Assembly (NCBI GenBank): GCA_013306675.1
Contig: JABLUY010000035.1
Span: forward strand, 122,764-186,763
From: Thraustochytrium sp. TN22
Taxonomy: Eukaryota > Sar > Bigyra > Thraustochytrida > Thraustochytriidae
Reading direction: 5' to 3'
DNA length: 64,000 nt
A program made the position numbers and the translations under genes. Shown piece by piece: positions 39,460-51,000 of the stretch. The stretch's first letter is position 1; every line of letters begins with the position of its first letter. The notes beneath the pieces are model-generated. The model was given only the letters and a program-made list of their open reading frames with translations. It was not told where the DNA came from and did no database searches.

Positions 39460-40376
39460 GGCGGCACGCGGGCAGGGCAAGGAACCCTGTGACCCACCCT
39501 GGTTGCCTGCGGTTCCCTCGCTGCCTCTCCAGCTAGACCTAGTTAGTCGGTGCCTGTAGGCGCCTGTTGAGGCCCGGGCTCGTTCTCGCTCGCTCGCTCG
39601 CTCGCTTGTCTGCTCGAGCCTCGCGGCCTGCTCGCGCCTGCTCGCGCGCGGCGCGAGGCGAGGCCGCGCTCCCCTGCGCGCGCCGCGCGCGCCGACCTTC
39701 TCGCACGCGCGGCGCAGGCGGCGTGGGCAGCGAGGGCGGCGAGAACGGCGCGGCGGAGATGGAGGTCTGCCGCGCCTTGAGCAAGGCCGCGCCACGCCAC
39801 GCCGCGGTCGAGAGCGGCGTCGCGGCGGCCGTGCGCGGCCGCCGCGCGCGGGAGGTGCGCGGCCAGGCAGGGCGGCCGGGTCGGCCGTGCGCCGCACGCG
39901 GGCGACCGCCAGAGGCGCGCGGAGTCTCGCCGCGGGCCCACGGCCCCACGTGGAGGGGGCGGGGTGGGGGGTTTGCCGGGACGAGCTGGGAACGGTGGGA
40001 ATGACTCGGAGTCCGAGTCAGGCTACGGCGTGGTGGTGGCCTCGAGCGCAGAGTGGCGCTTTCGCACGTGCGATGCAGCGGGGCTGAGACGGCCGGGTCC
40101 ATGGCAGCAAAGCGAGGGAAAGGAGCGAAGGTTTGTGGGGAGTGCAGGCGGAGCAGGGCGCAAAGGTTGGGCCAAGCGGGGTTCGCCTGGTTCGGCCGAG
40201 ATACACCGTTGCGCGGAGCTTCTCGAGGACGGCGGAGCTCGGAAGGACTTGGGTCGTGTATGCGAGCAGCACGACGTGCGTGCTACAGACGAGCTCGAGT
40301 GAGCGGCCCTTAGCGTCTGGCATCTCGTGATCGTCACCGTCGACGACGACGACGATGACGACGACGACGACGACGA

Positions 40377-40416
<40 letters not shown>

Positions 40417-42082
40417 AACGACAACGACGACGACAACGACAACGCCTCGGCGCTCAGGCTTGGGGCCGTGGCGGAAGCGCGCGCCATGCCGTTGCAGGCC
40501 AAGGCGCGGCTTGAATGAAATTGGCGACCCTTCCTGTGCGAATCGCCTGGACGCGCATCCGAGGTTGGGTCGATTGACTCCTTTGAACGGCAGAAGGGCA
40601 GCCAAGAGACCGGGATCACGCTCATATCCTTCCAGAAAAGACATACAAAGACGGCGGCAACTGAATTTGGAGATGACTGGCTATTGCCTGAAACACCGAG
40701 CGCCCATACAAAGCGCTCAGCTACCGCGTCAGCTTCAGAGCGCAGGATGTCATCATACCTGAAGGGAGGGACTATGATCGTCCGATCTCTCCGTTCGCTT
40801 CGTTTTCTGTCTCGTACAAGAATCTTCGCGCTTGCGCACACGCACGCTTGGGCTTGCGTACGTTTTGTCTTTCGAGTTCTCGCGCGCTCGTTTGATCTCA
40901 TTGCCAGAGCCAGCCAGAGCCAGTCAGAGCCCCGAAACCTTCGTATTCGTTCTCACATCTTCACGTCTTCTTTGACTTACTACACAAACTCCTCGTCACG
41001 CGGACACACATATTTGAGCACGACAAGACGTGCGCGGACTGTCACGTCTACGCGGCGCTCATCCTCACGCTGCGACCGCTCAAAGACTACTCGCACGCGG
41101 CAGACTTCATTCCCAGCGAGATGTACAGCGCTCTCGCAGGCGGCCCAGGCAGTCTCGGTGCGGCGTGCTGCATCCGTCAGGAGGTTATCGCGGCCCACAA
41201 TCTCCAACGCCATGACCTAGACGCCTGGCTTGTGTGCGACGCCCTCCAGGCGTGCGTCCGCACACTTTATTGTCGCAGCAACCGCTTCCATGGCGTGCCG
41301 CCAGGTCCCGTGCAGGTGCGCCTGGTGTGGGTTTTGCGTTTGCATCATGCGCAGCTCCACCTCGGCCTGCAGGGCGCGATGCTGCGCGTAGCTAAAGGCA
41401 AGCGCCAGGCGTTGGCTCAGATCGTAGCTCGCCGCGCCCGGCATGCTCCGCACTGCTCGCGAACCTCACCGGCAAGCGGCGACTCTGGCTGCAGCGGCAG
41501 CGTCGACACGAAGTGCCTTTTGTCGAGATCACGGCTCGCAGCGGCGGCCGCCTGCATGCTGCCCACGGCGTCATGGTGGGCGGTCCTGCAGGCCTGACGC
41601 TCGCCAAAAAGCGATACTTCGAGACGCGAGGCCTGCGCGAGCGCTCTAGCCAGCGCCGCGAGAGAGCGGGCGGCCTGGGCCGGCTGCGCAGACGGCCGGC
41701 AGATGCGCGCGGGGCCGCACTGCGAGGCGAGGGCGGAAAAGTTGCCGCAGGTGCAGGGGAACAGGGGGGGACAAAAGTGTGCTCGGGATCTTGCGTCAAT
41801 AAGGTTAGATTCGGCGGTTAGAGGCGCCGTATGCACGCCCGCGCACTCCTGGCAGCCTCACGCCACGCAAAGATCGTTACGCTTGCGCGCGCCTCTTCAT
41901 AACAACACAGAACATAATGTTCACTTCACTGGTGTCCAATGTCACACCGAAATGCTCGCTTGATCCGCCCGTGCGCACAGGAGAAGGCTCAGCTCCCCCA
42001 GTCCCCACAGAGCGACTGACTGATTGTCTGCCTGACTGACTGCTGATGTGACAGTGATCAGAGTCACGTGACTGGCTCCAAA
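39460..42082. other. 2.6 kb region without a supported gene
   Basis: Lies between the presumed start of the LRR-ROCO gene and the 3' end of the giant SAM/LRR gene. It contains CGCTCGCT runs near 39585-39605 and an acidic triplet microsatellite. Two overlapping frames near 40980-41600 (plus) and 41217-41453 (minus, with a helical YDLSQRLALAFSYAQHRALQ segment) look somewhat protein-like, but neither has an ATG-anchored domain or homology I can name. Confidence 0.45.
40341..40442. repeat. (GAC)n/(GAT)n triplet repeat
   Basis: About 34 triplets, mostly GAC with occasional GAT and AAC. It encodes poly-Asp in one frame and poly-Thr in another, but no gene is supported around it. Confidence 0.95.
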
Positions 42083-45000
42083 TCACTCGTCAGGGGGCTG
42101 GATGGCGGGGTCGCAGCGGATGAGGCGCTGCTTAAAGTCCTCGATGGAGCGCTCGGTGCGATAGGGGTCGATGCCGTGCGGGACCCAGAAGCGCATGAGC
42201 TCCGAGAAGGAGAAGGTGGCGCCGTCGATCTCGACCGGGTCCTCGATGGCGTCGCCGTAGAGGTTGGTGCGGGAGAGCGAGATGCGCTTGTGGTTGGTGG
42301 GCAGGGACTCGTAGGTGGTGGCCCTGGAGTAGTCGAGGCGGTTCTGACGCTGCCACTCGGGCCACTCGGCGAGCCATGCCTCAAAGTCCTCCTCGGAGAT
42401 CGCGCGGATCTTGCGACAGACATCAAAGACCTCCGAGGTGGACAGGTCGGTATAGTTCATGTAGACCATGCCGCGCGAGGAGACGGGCAGGTTGAGCGGG
42501 ACGCGCAGGTCGATCTCAAAGCGTAGGTAGACGCAGACGTCGTCGACGCCGCGGTAGCCGCCGCGTTTGGCGATGGAGAGCGCCGCGGCCTCGTGCACGG
42601 CACCGAGACGCATGATGCGGCGGCCGACCTCGCGCAGCTTATCGCGATCGCCGCGGGCGCCGACGATCTCCTTGAGCACGTGCATCTGGTTGAGCGCCCA
42701 GATGGGCTTGTCCATGCAGGCGTCCACGCTGTCGACCATGCGCAGAATGAGCTCCTCGCGCGCCTCCTCCTCGTCGGCCAGCAGCCGTAGAATCACCATA
42801 ATGCGCTCGCCCAGGTTGCGCCGCATGGCCTTCTTGCGGAACTCCTGCGCGTCGCGCAGCTTGTTGAGGAACATGCGCACGCCGCGTACTTCGCCGGGCG
42901 CCACGCACTTGTTCAGGTCCAGGAGCGGGCGCACCTTGCGCTTGCCGTCGCGACCGCGGCGGCTGCTCGAGCTGCTTGTGCTGCTGCGCGCGCTGCGCCG
43001 CCGGTCGCTCGCCGAAGAGGATGCAGCGGCAGCACCGCCATCGGCGGCAGCGCCTCCTGAGACCTCTTCGGCTCCAGGACCCGCCTCCGCGCCCTCGGCC
43101 TTGACGCCATCGCGCGCCTCCAAGATGGCCCGCGCCTCTGGCGAGGTGGGGTTGCCCTTCTTGTCCACCCAGCCGGCCGTGACGCTCCAGAAGCGCACGG
43201 CATCGTCCAGGTCGTTGAAGCTGTCGTCCGAGTCGTAGTCCGAATCGTCGTCCGAGCCGCCGTTGTTGCCCTGATAGTCGCTACGGCCCTCATGGTGCTC
43301 AATGGTCGCGATGAGGTTGGTCACGCGCTCGCGAAGGCTCTCGTCCGCGAAATCGCTGGACCACCGAAAGTCGACGTTGGGCGGGAATCCCGAGTCCTTG
43401 CGCCAGCGCTTAATGCACTCCGACTCCTGCGAAATGGCCGTCGTGGCGAGCGTGATCGCGTGCTGAGGCGTCCACACCACGTCCGGAACATCCACCTTGG
43501 CCGCCTCGTCGCGCAGCCGCTCCTCTTCCTCCTCCGCGAGCGCCAGCTGAGTCTGCAGGTGTTCCACCTCCTCGATCTCGGCCGGCGCGAGGTACATGGC
43601 GTCCATCTCGGGCCGCCAGCTTGCCGAGGAGGAAGCGCTCGCCGCCGAGACCACCGAGGTCACCGAGGGCCGCGGCATGCGCCAGTGCCGCGCGAAGCGG
43701 CCCAGGACGCGCCGCGCGTTCGAGGACGCCGACGACCCGCGGCGGGCCGGCGGCGAGGGCGGCCCCGGCATCCCGGCCTCGCCGGTGGGCTCACCCGCCG
43801 AGGCAGCCGCCTCCTCGACCTCGGCCTCCTCCGGGAGCGCGGGGAGCAACACGGAGGCATCCTCGAGGCCGCCGTCGCTGGCCTCCATGGCCGCGGCCTC
43901 AGCGGCCTTGCGCGCCTTGCGCGCCTCGGATCGCGCCTTGCGCCGGATCTCCTGGATCGCGAGACGCGCCATCTTGCCGCGCTTGGCGCAGCTGTCCGCA
44001 TTTGCTTCCAGCACCGACCGCGCCGTGGCGCGCTCCTCGCGTAGCGCCGTGGCCTCCGTCACGGCCTTGGCGTGGTCGATGACGCGCTGCACAATGCCCT
44101 CCGGCAGGTCGTCCAGCATGACGCAGCCCGTCAGGTTGAGTTGGGCGCTCACGCGCAGGTCCTCTGGAAGTTCCTTCAGATCGCCACAGCCCAGCAGACC
44201 GAGCGAACCATTCACGTCGAGTCCAGACGGGACGGAGTTGAACTTGACGCAGTCAATCACGTACAACGAGACCGCCCCGGCCCGCGCACCGGCGCTGCGG
44301 CTGTCCTCGAGGTCCTCGAAGCGCATCGGCGCCTCGTCCGACTCGTCCGGCTCCTCCGCGTCCGGCTCCTCCTCAGGCTCCTCCCCCGCCGCCTCCGCCG
44401 CCGCCTGGGCCGACGCAGACTTGGATTCGGACAGCGCCACCATGTACTGGTCCTGGATGCGCGCCTCGATGCTCGAGCGGCTCCTGAGAAGAGGCGGGCG
44501 CCCGAGCCTGCTTGCCACGGCGCTGGCAAGCCCACCCTTGCGCGAGGACCTGCGCTCGCCGCCCGTGGGCAGTGCCATGGGCGCCGGCGACCACTTGGTC
44601 GGGAGCGTTTCCAGCTCCGGGCACTCGTTGATGATGAAACGGCTCGCGCGCACATCACGCGAGATCTTCTTGAGCTTGAGGCAATTGTGCAGGATGGCGT
44701 CTCCCGCAACGTCCAACGCGCCGATGGACTCGCACTCATCTGCCATGCCAAGCACAAGCTGACCAAAGACAGTGGTCTTGCGCGGGAGCGCCTTGAGGCT
44801 GCTGCTGCCAACGACCCTGAAAAACACATTGGTCATGGCGTCCGGGCGCTTCATCAGCGCCGGGTAACCCACGGTGACCTGGGCATGCCCCAGCGATTCG
44901 AGCGCCATGCAATAGTGCATGTCGATGCCCTCATAGCAGATGATCTCCGACGGCATCACCTGCAGCGAGGTGCAGTGCTGGAGGTGCAGGGACCCATCCG

Positions 45001-48000
45001 GAACGCGGTTGTTCTGCTCGAAAAAGTGCAGGCCGGGGTCAGGAATGCCAATCTCCAGGCGGTCCGCGCCCAACTTCTCCAACACGGAGCAGTGCGAGAG
45101 GTGGAGATCGTGCAGCACGCGATCCAGGTTGACCTCCTTGAGCAGCGGGCAGCGGCGGAAGTTCACTTTGCCGCCCGTGACGATGCCTCGCGCCGCCGAC
45201 TTGATCTGGCCCACGAGCGTACCACCGTGCACCGTGAGTAGATTCGGCATGGCGCTCGCCTTGAGGTCGCCCAGTACGCGCACCGGGTGCAGCTCGCGCA
45301 GACCGGCGCCGGCGAGCGTCAGCGTGCCCAACACCTCGCTCATGCCAAAGTGCTCGAGCGCCGTGCAGCCCGTGAGGTCCACGTCGCCGTTGGCCTCCGG
45401 GTCCACGACAAAGTAGCCATTCTTGAGGCGCTTGAGCACGCGGCCAACGCGGAGGCCGCGCGGGACGATGCGCAGCGACGTGCAGTGCTGCGCCGTGAGC
45501 GATGCCAGGTGCGCCGTAGACGGAATGCTGCGCAGGGCCGGGCAGTCCGAGACGTTCAGATGCAGCTTGCCCTCAGAGCGGCCCAGCGCCTCGGCCGGGA
45601 GCTCGCGCAGGTTGGTGCACCGCTGAACTTTGAGGTGCTTGAGGTTCGGTGGCAGCGCGTCCGGGATCGCGACCAGATCCTCGAAGCCACTCAGCGTCAA
45701 CGTCGTGAGCGCCCGGAATCGCACGCTCAGATGCTCCGCGAGCTCTACGGACTCCCGGAACAGGTTGGAGCACCTCTGGATCGACAGCGTCGTGAGCTGA
45801 TCGAAGCCGTCCTCTGGCAGGTCAAAGGCCGTCAGCTTCGGGAGGTCTTCCAGCGCCAGGGTGCTCTCCAGGCTCGACACAGCGCAGGTCTCCAGGTTAG
45901 CAAGCCGCATCAGGCTGACCACCCCTGTCACCGTGTAGGGGGGTCCGAGCTTGCGAAGCGCGTTGCAGTCCTCCACCTCGAGAAACGCCAGCGTGGGCGC
46001 GCCCTTGAATTCGATCGCTTCGAGGACATCGCAGTACCTCACAGTGACCGACAAACGCTCCCCGACGACGACGTCCTCTTCGACCAGCTTCTCCATCGCG
46101 GACATGTTCGTGATGCTCAGGGTGGTCCCGTTCTGCGGGGTGCCGGTCACCTCCAGGTTGCGCGCAATCGTCTTGAGGGCCGGGCAGTTCGTGAAGCGCG
46201 TGTCAGAGGTGCACACGAGGTCGCCGGCCGCCACGCGCTCCAGCTTGTTGCAGTACTCGACCGTGAGCATACCAGGCACCTTTGCGACCTGGTCCTTCTG
46301 CGACCACAGCTGGAGGACCTCATTGCAAGAGCTAATGGAGACGACGGAAACCTGCTCCCAGTCCTCGTTGCCCTCTTCGTCTTGCGATTCGCGGATCGTG
46401 AAGCGGACGCCGTCCAGCGAAAACTTGCTTCGCAGGCCGGACAGGTACATCTTCTCAAAGACCTCGATGTTCTCGAAGCCCTGCACCGCGTCGCAGCGGT
46501 CCATGAAGAGGCTCCCCACGCGCACGTTGCGCACCGAGTCAAAGGCCGCCTCGGTGCGGGCCGTCTCCTGCTTGACACGCAGGGTCTCGCGCTTCTCGCG
46601 CCTCGCCTCGCCGCGCTGCAGGTGGGCGCGCCACTGCTCCCGCTTGTGCCGCCGGCGCGACTTGCGCTGCTGCTCCTTGCGCACAGCGATGCGCTCGTCG
46701 CGCTGCGCGCGCCGCTCCGCGCGGCCTGCGCGCCGCGCCTCGCGCGCCGCGATGGCGTTCTCGTCGTCACCGAGGTCGTCATCCGTAGAGTCATCGGACA
46801 CGAAGTCGCGCGTGTCGAAGCTCTGCGCCGCGTCGATGAAGCGCCCGCGCATCGAGAAGAGCGGGACGCCGATCCGGCGCAGGTCGGTGTGGGTGGCGTC
46901 ACGGCAAGCCTGCATGGTCCGCAAGCCGCTGCTCAGCACCGTGTCCGCGTCATAGTATTCCTCTGCGTCCGAGTAGCCGTCCAAAAAGTCGCGCAAGAAA
47001 TAGCGCACCATGGCCTCGTCGCGGCGCGCCTCCCGCTCGCCCAAGTTCCCGCTGCCGCCCGCCGTCTCCAGGGGGATGCGGCCGAGCTCCGCCAGAATGC
47101 GCTGCCGCTGCGCAGGCAGCTCGATGCCACACGCCTGTAGGTCAGAGTCCGTCACGCGGCGTGCCTGCAGGACGGTGCGGTAGCCGTTGTCCGTGAAGCG
47201 CGTGAAGAGCGGCGCCTCGCCCGCGGCGCAAAAGGCGTCAAAGAGGGCGCGCATCTCGCCCGAGAGGGACGTCGGGTCGATGCCTGCCGAGTTCCCCATA
47301 TCGCCGCTGCCGCCATTCGCGTCGGCCTCGGCTACGTCACTCAGATGCTCGTAGTCCGAGGCGCTCGAGGCCTCGTCCGACGCCTGCTCCGCGTGCGCGA
47401 AGAGGGCCAGACACGTGACTTGCTCCGCCATGGTCATGCCGCTCCGCGCAAAGGGGCGACGCTCGCCCTGCTGCGAGAGCGCGCGCAACTGGCGCAGCGT
47501 CACGAGGCCCTCCGATTCCAGGCTCGGCCAGTACGCCTGTAGACCGTTCTCGCGCAGCATCCGCTGCACGCGCGCCGACGCCGTGCGCGCACGCGCCTCC
47601 CAGAGCGCGCCCATGAGCGTCGCGCGGTCGGCGAAGCTGTCCACGCCCAGCGCCAGGAGGCTGGCGTGCGAGAGCCGCGCGGCGGCGTGAAGCGGCTTGC
47701 GCCGTGAGCGCGCCACCCGCGCCAGCACCGCGTCCGCGAAGTGCTCCATGCCGGCACGCGCCAGCACCTGCCGCACGTGCCGCCGCGACCCGTACGGCGG
47801 CCGGCGCGTGCCGGCGGCGGCGGCGACGGCGTCCTCCAACTCGCCCTCTTCCTCTTGTGCTTCGCTGCTGGGCACGCCCGCTTCGCGAGTCTCCTCCGCC
47901 TCCTCGGCCGAGCTCTCCCCGATGTCGGCCTGCGCCTCGTCGTCCTCGAAACCCGAGCTCACCGAGCTGTCCGAGGAGACCGCCGCCGCATCCTGCTGGG

Positions 48001-51000
48001 CGCCCGGCAGGAGCTGCGCGCGCCGCAGCGCCTCCATGATCGCCTCCCGGGTGCCCCAGTCGAGAACGCCGCAGCTGCGCAGGTCCATGCGAGACATGGT
48101 GCGCGCCGCTTCCACCGACGCGAAACCGGCCTGCACAATGGCGTTGTGATAGCGCGTGGCCTCCACCACGTCAAGGACCTCGCGCAGCGCGCGCGGACCG
48201 TCGGCAAGGTTGATCACGACGGCAGACTGCACCACGCCCGCCCGCCGGCGCACGTTCGCATCGGCGTCGTTGCCGTCCCGGGAGCCCGAGGACTGGCTCG
48301 AGGACGCCCGTGAGCGGCCATGTCGGCGCCGCCGGCGCTGCCGCTGCGTGTCGCGCGCCTCAGGCACGCGCGAGCGCCGGCCCTGGTTCTCTGGGGACGG
48401 CACATTCTGCAGCACCTCCATGAGCCGAAGGCGGAATTGGTAGTCGTTGAAGCCGCAGGCGCGCAGCTGCGCGTGCGTCGCGTTGTGGCAGCTGCGCGCC
48501 GTAGTGAAGCGCGCCGCGAAGAGGATGCGCTCGAAACGCTCCAGGCCAGCCGCGAGGAGCGCCGCCCGAATCGCCCCCTCCTCTGAGCCGTCTTCCGCGC
48601 CTGAGTCCTCGGTTTCGCCGGGCCCGGCCTGGCCCGACTCGCGCAAATGCTTTCGAACGCGATTCTTCAGCGCCTTGAGCGTCGTGCGCCTCCGAATCCC
48701 GGCCTTCGCCCTGAGCTCGTCCACCTTGAGCTCATCGAGGGCCCGAAGCGTCACGATGCCGTTCCTAAAGAGGGTCTGAGGATCAGCGCCGAGCTCAACA
48801 AAGATCTGAGCAATGATGCTGCGATCGTCGGGCTCGGCCTCGGCGCCCTCAGCGCCTTCGGCGGTCTTGTCGCTGCCTTCCTCGACCAGGTCCTCCGGAA
48901 GATCGGCCTCTTGAAAGGCCTCGATGATGTCGTGGCGATCCGCGTAGGCGACGATGCCGCAGCGACGGAGGTCGTCGTGCGTCAGCGCCTTGAGCTTGGC
49001 CGTGCTGCACATCCCGTTGCTGGAGAGCGCCGCGTACGCCTTGGTCTGGCCAGCGCCAGCCAGCGCCATGTAAATGGGCGAGGCCTCGAGCGCGCGCTGC
49101 GCCTCCTCGGCTGCGTGGCGCGCCGCCTCGGCGGCCTCGCGGGCGAGGCGCAGCGAGCCGGCCACCTTGTCGGCGTCGCCCGAGCGCTCCACCTTGTCAA
49201 CGATCTCCAGCGTGAAGGCCTCGTGGAGCGCCGTGAGGATGCGCTGGCGCTGCTCGAAGCGGAGGATGCCAAAGTCCCGCATGCGGCCATGCGAGAGGTG
49301 CATGGCCGCGTCGCGCACGGATCGAATGCCAGACTGCGCAAGCGCAAAGCTGAGGCCCTCCGCGTCGATCTCCAGGAGCACCTCGCGGAGCCGCTCCGCG
49401 TCGCGCGACCTGCGATGCGAAGACAGCTCGGACTTGAGCTCCGCGGGCACGCGGCCGCAGCCAATCTCGCGCAGCGCCTTGATACAGGCCTTGCGCTGCG
49501 CCTTCTGGTACATGCCCAGGGACTTGAGATCGCTGTGGGACGCGTTGCGGCACTTGGCCGGGTTGTCGAAGCCGGCGCCCATGATGGCGTCGTAGTGCTC
49601 GCCCAGCCCGAGCGTGTCCAGGACGCGCCGCACCATCTCTTGGTGCTCGAAGCCACCCTCGCTGGAGCTGCCGCTACCATCACTCTCGGACCCGCCACTG
49701 CGGCTGCTGCCGCGGCTGCGGCTGCGGAGGTTCCTTTGGGCCGCCCTGAGAGCTCGGGCACGAAGACCGCCGCCCCACTGCGCGGGGGGGGAGGCGTTGC
49801 TTCCACTATGGCTCGAGGCCCCGCTCGAGCTGCCATCCCCACTGTCGCCACGCTGGCGCTGCCGGTGTCGACGGCGACGCTGCTGCGACGGGCCCGTCGT
49901 GGTCCGCGTCGAGGCGCGCGGCGCCTCGCTCGGCGCCAGGCTACTCACGTCGGACTCGGAGGAGGCGGGGCTCGCACGCGCGGCGGCCCGATGGCGCGGG
50001 GCAGCGGCAAAGGCCGCCAAAATGGCGCGGCGGTCGACCAGGTTCCAGACGCCCAGCCTGCGCAGGTCCTGGTTGGTCAGCCGGCGGCACATCTCCACCG
50101 TGGCGCATTCAGGCAGGCGGCGGAAAAGGTCCACATAGACGCTCATGCCGGCGTCCAGGAGAATCGAGACCACAGCGGCCGCACCGTCCTCGGGCCGGCC
50201 GCGGTCGGCGTCCGGTTCGGCGCCGCCGTCAGCCGCAGCGTCGGCGTCGGCGTCGTTCGTGGAACTTCTCATTGCGCGATACATATCGCGAAAGTGCGTG
50301 ATGATTTCGTCGCGCTGCATGAAGGTACTGACGCCCCAGTTCGAGAGCTGCGCGTGAGTGACGTTGCTCATGTTGGCAATGGAGGTGAAGCCCGCCTGGC
50401 GAATCGAGGGCTCGATAAAACTCGCGTTCAGCGTGTCCAGGGCCTTTCGAATGGCCTCCTGCTCGGAGCCCGCCTCCGCCGTGGTGGCTTCGTCTTCGCT
50501 CTTCTCGCTGGGCGTGTCGCTATCATGTACACTGAAGGCGGACATGTCGGTTGTGCGCTCGCCAAAGTCCTCGAGAGCGAACCAGTCCGTCGGCGTGCAG
50601 TAGTTGACGCGCAGCGACCTGACCTCGAAAACCTCGCCCGAAACGGCGAGCCCGCGGTTGAGGCGGGCATTCTGTATCGAGATGGAGACACGATCGCTGG
50701 AGGCCACCTCGATGGTCCCAGCCAGCGCGTCCATGGCGTAGACGTAGTAGATCTCCACGCTGAGATTCATCGCGGGCAGCGGGTTCAGATACATGGTGTC
50801 CTCCGTGAGAACGTCCATGTTGCGACAGTTGGACACGAAGAGCGCCTCCGTCACCGCGAGCGGGCCCTCACAGATGGCCTTGATCTCCTCGCAGTAGTTC
50901 ACGCGCAGCTCTTGCGCGCTCACCGAGCCGCCCGCCGCGCGCTCCACCTTGTTGCAGTACTCGACCATCATGGTCCCAAACACCGTGAGCGCCCCTGGCG

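Noticed and set aside
40018-40901. Two overlapping minus-strand frames (208 and 292 aa) through the triplet repeat
   Set aside because: Dominated by repeat translation (poly-Val or poly-Ser) with no conserved domain.
45287-47140. 617-residue plus-strand frame within the same gene
   Set aside because: Same reason; the composition is what an antisense frame of GC3-rich coding DNA gives.
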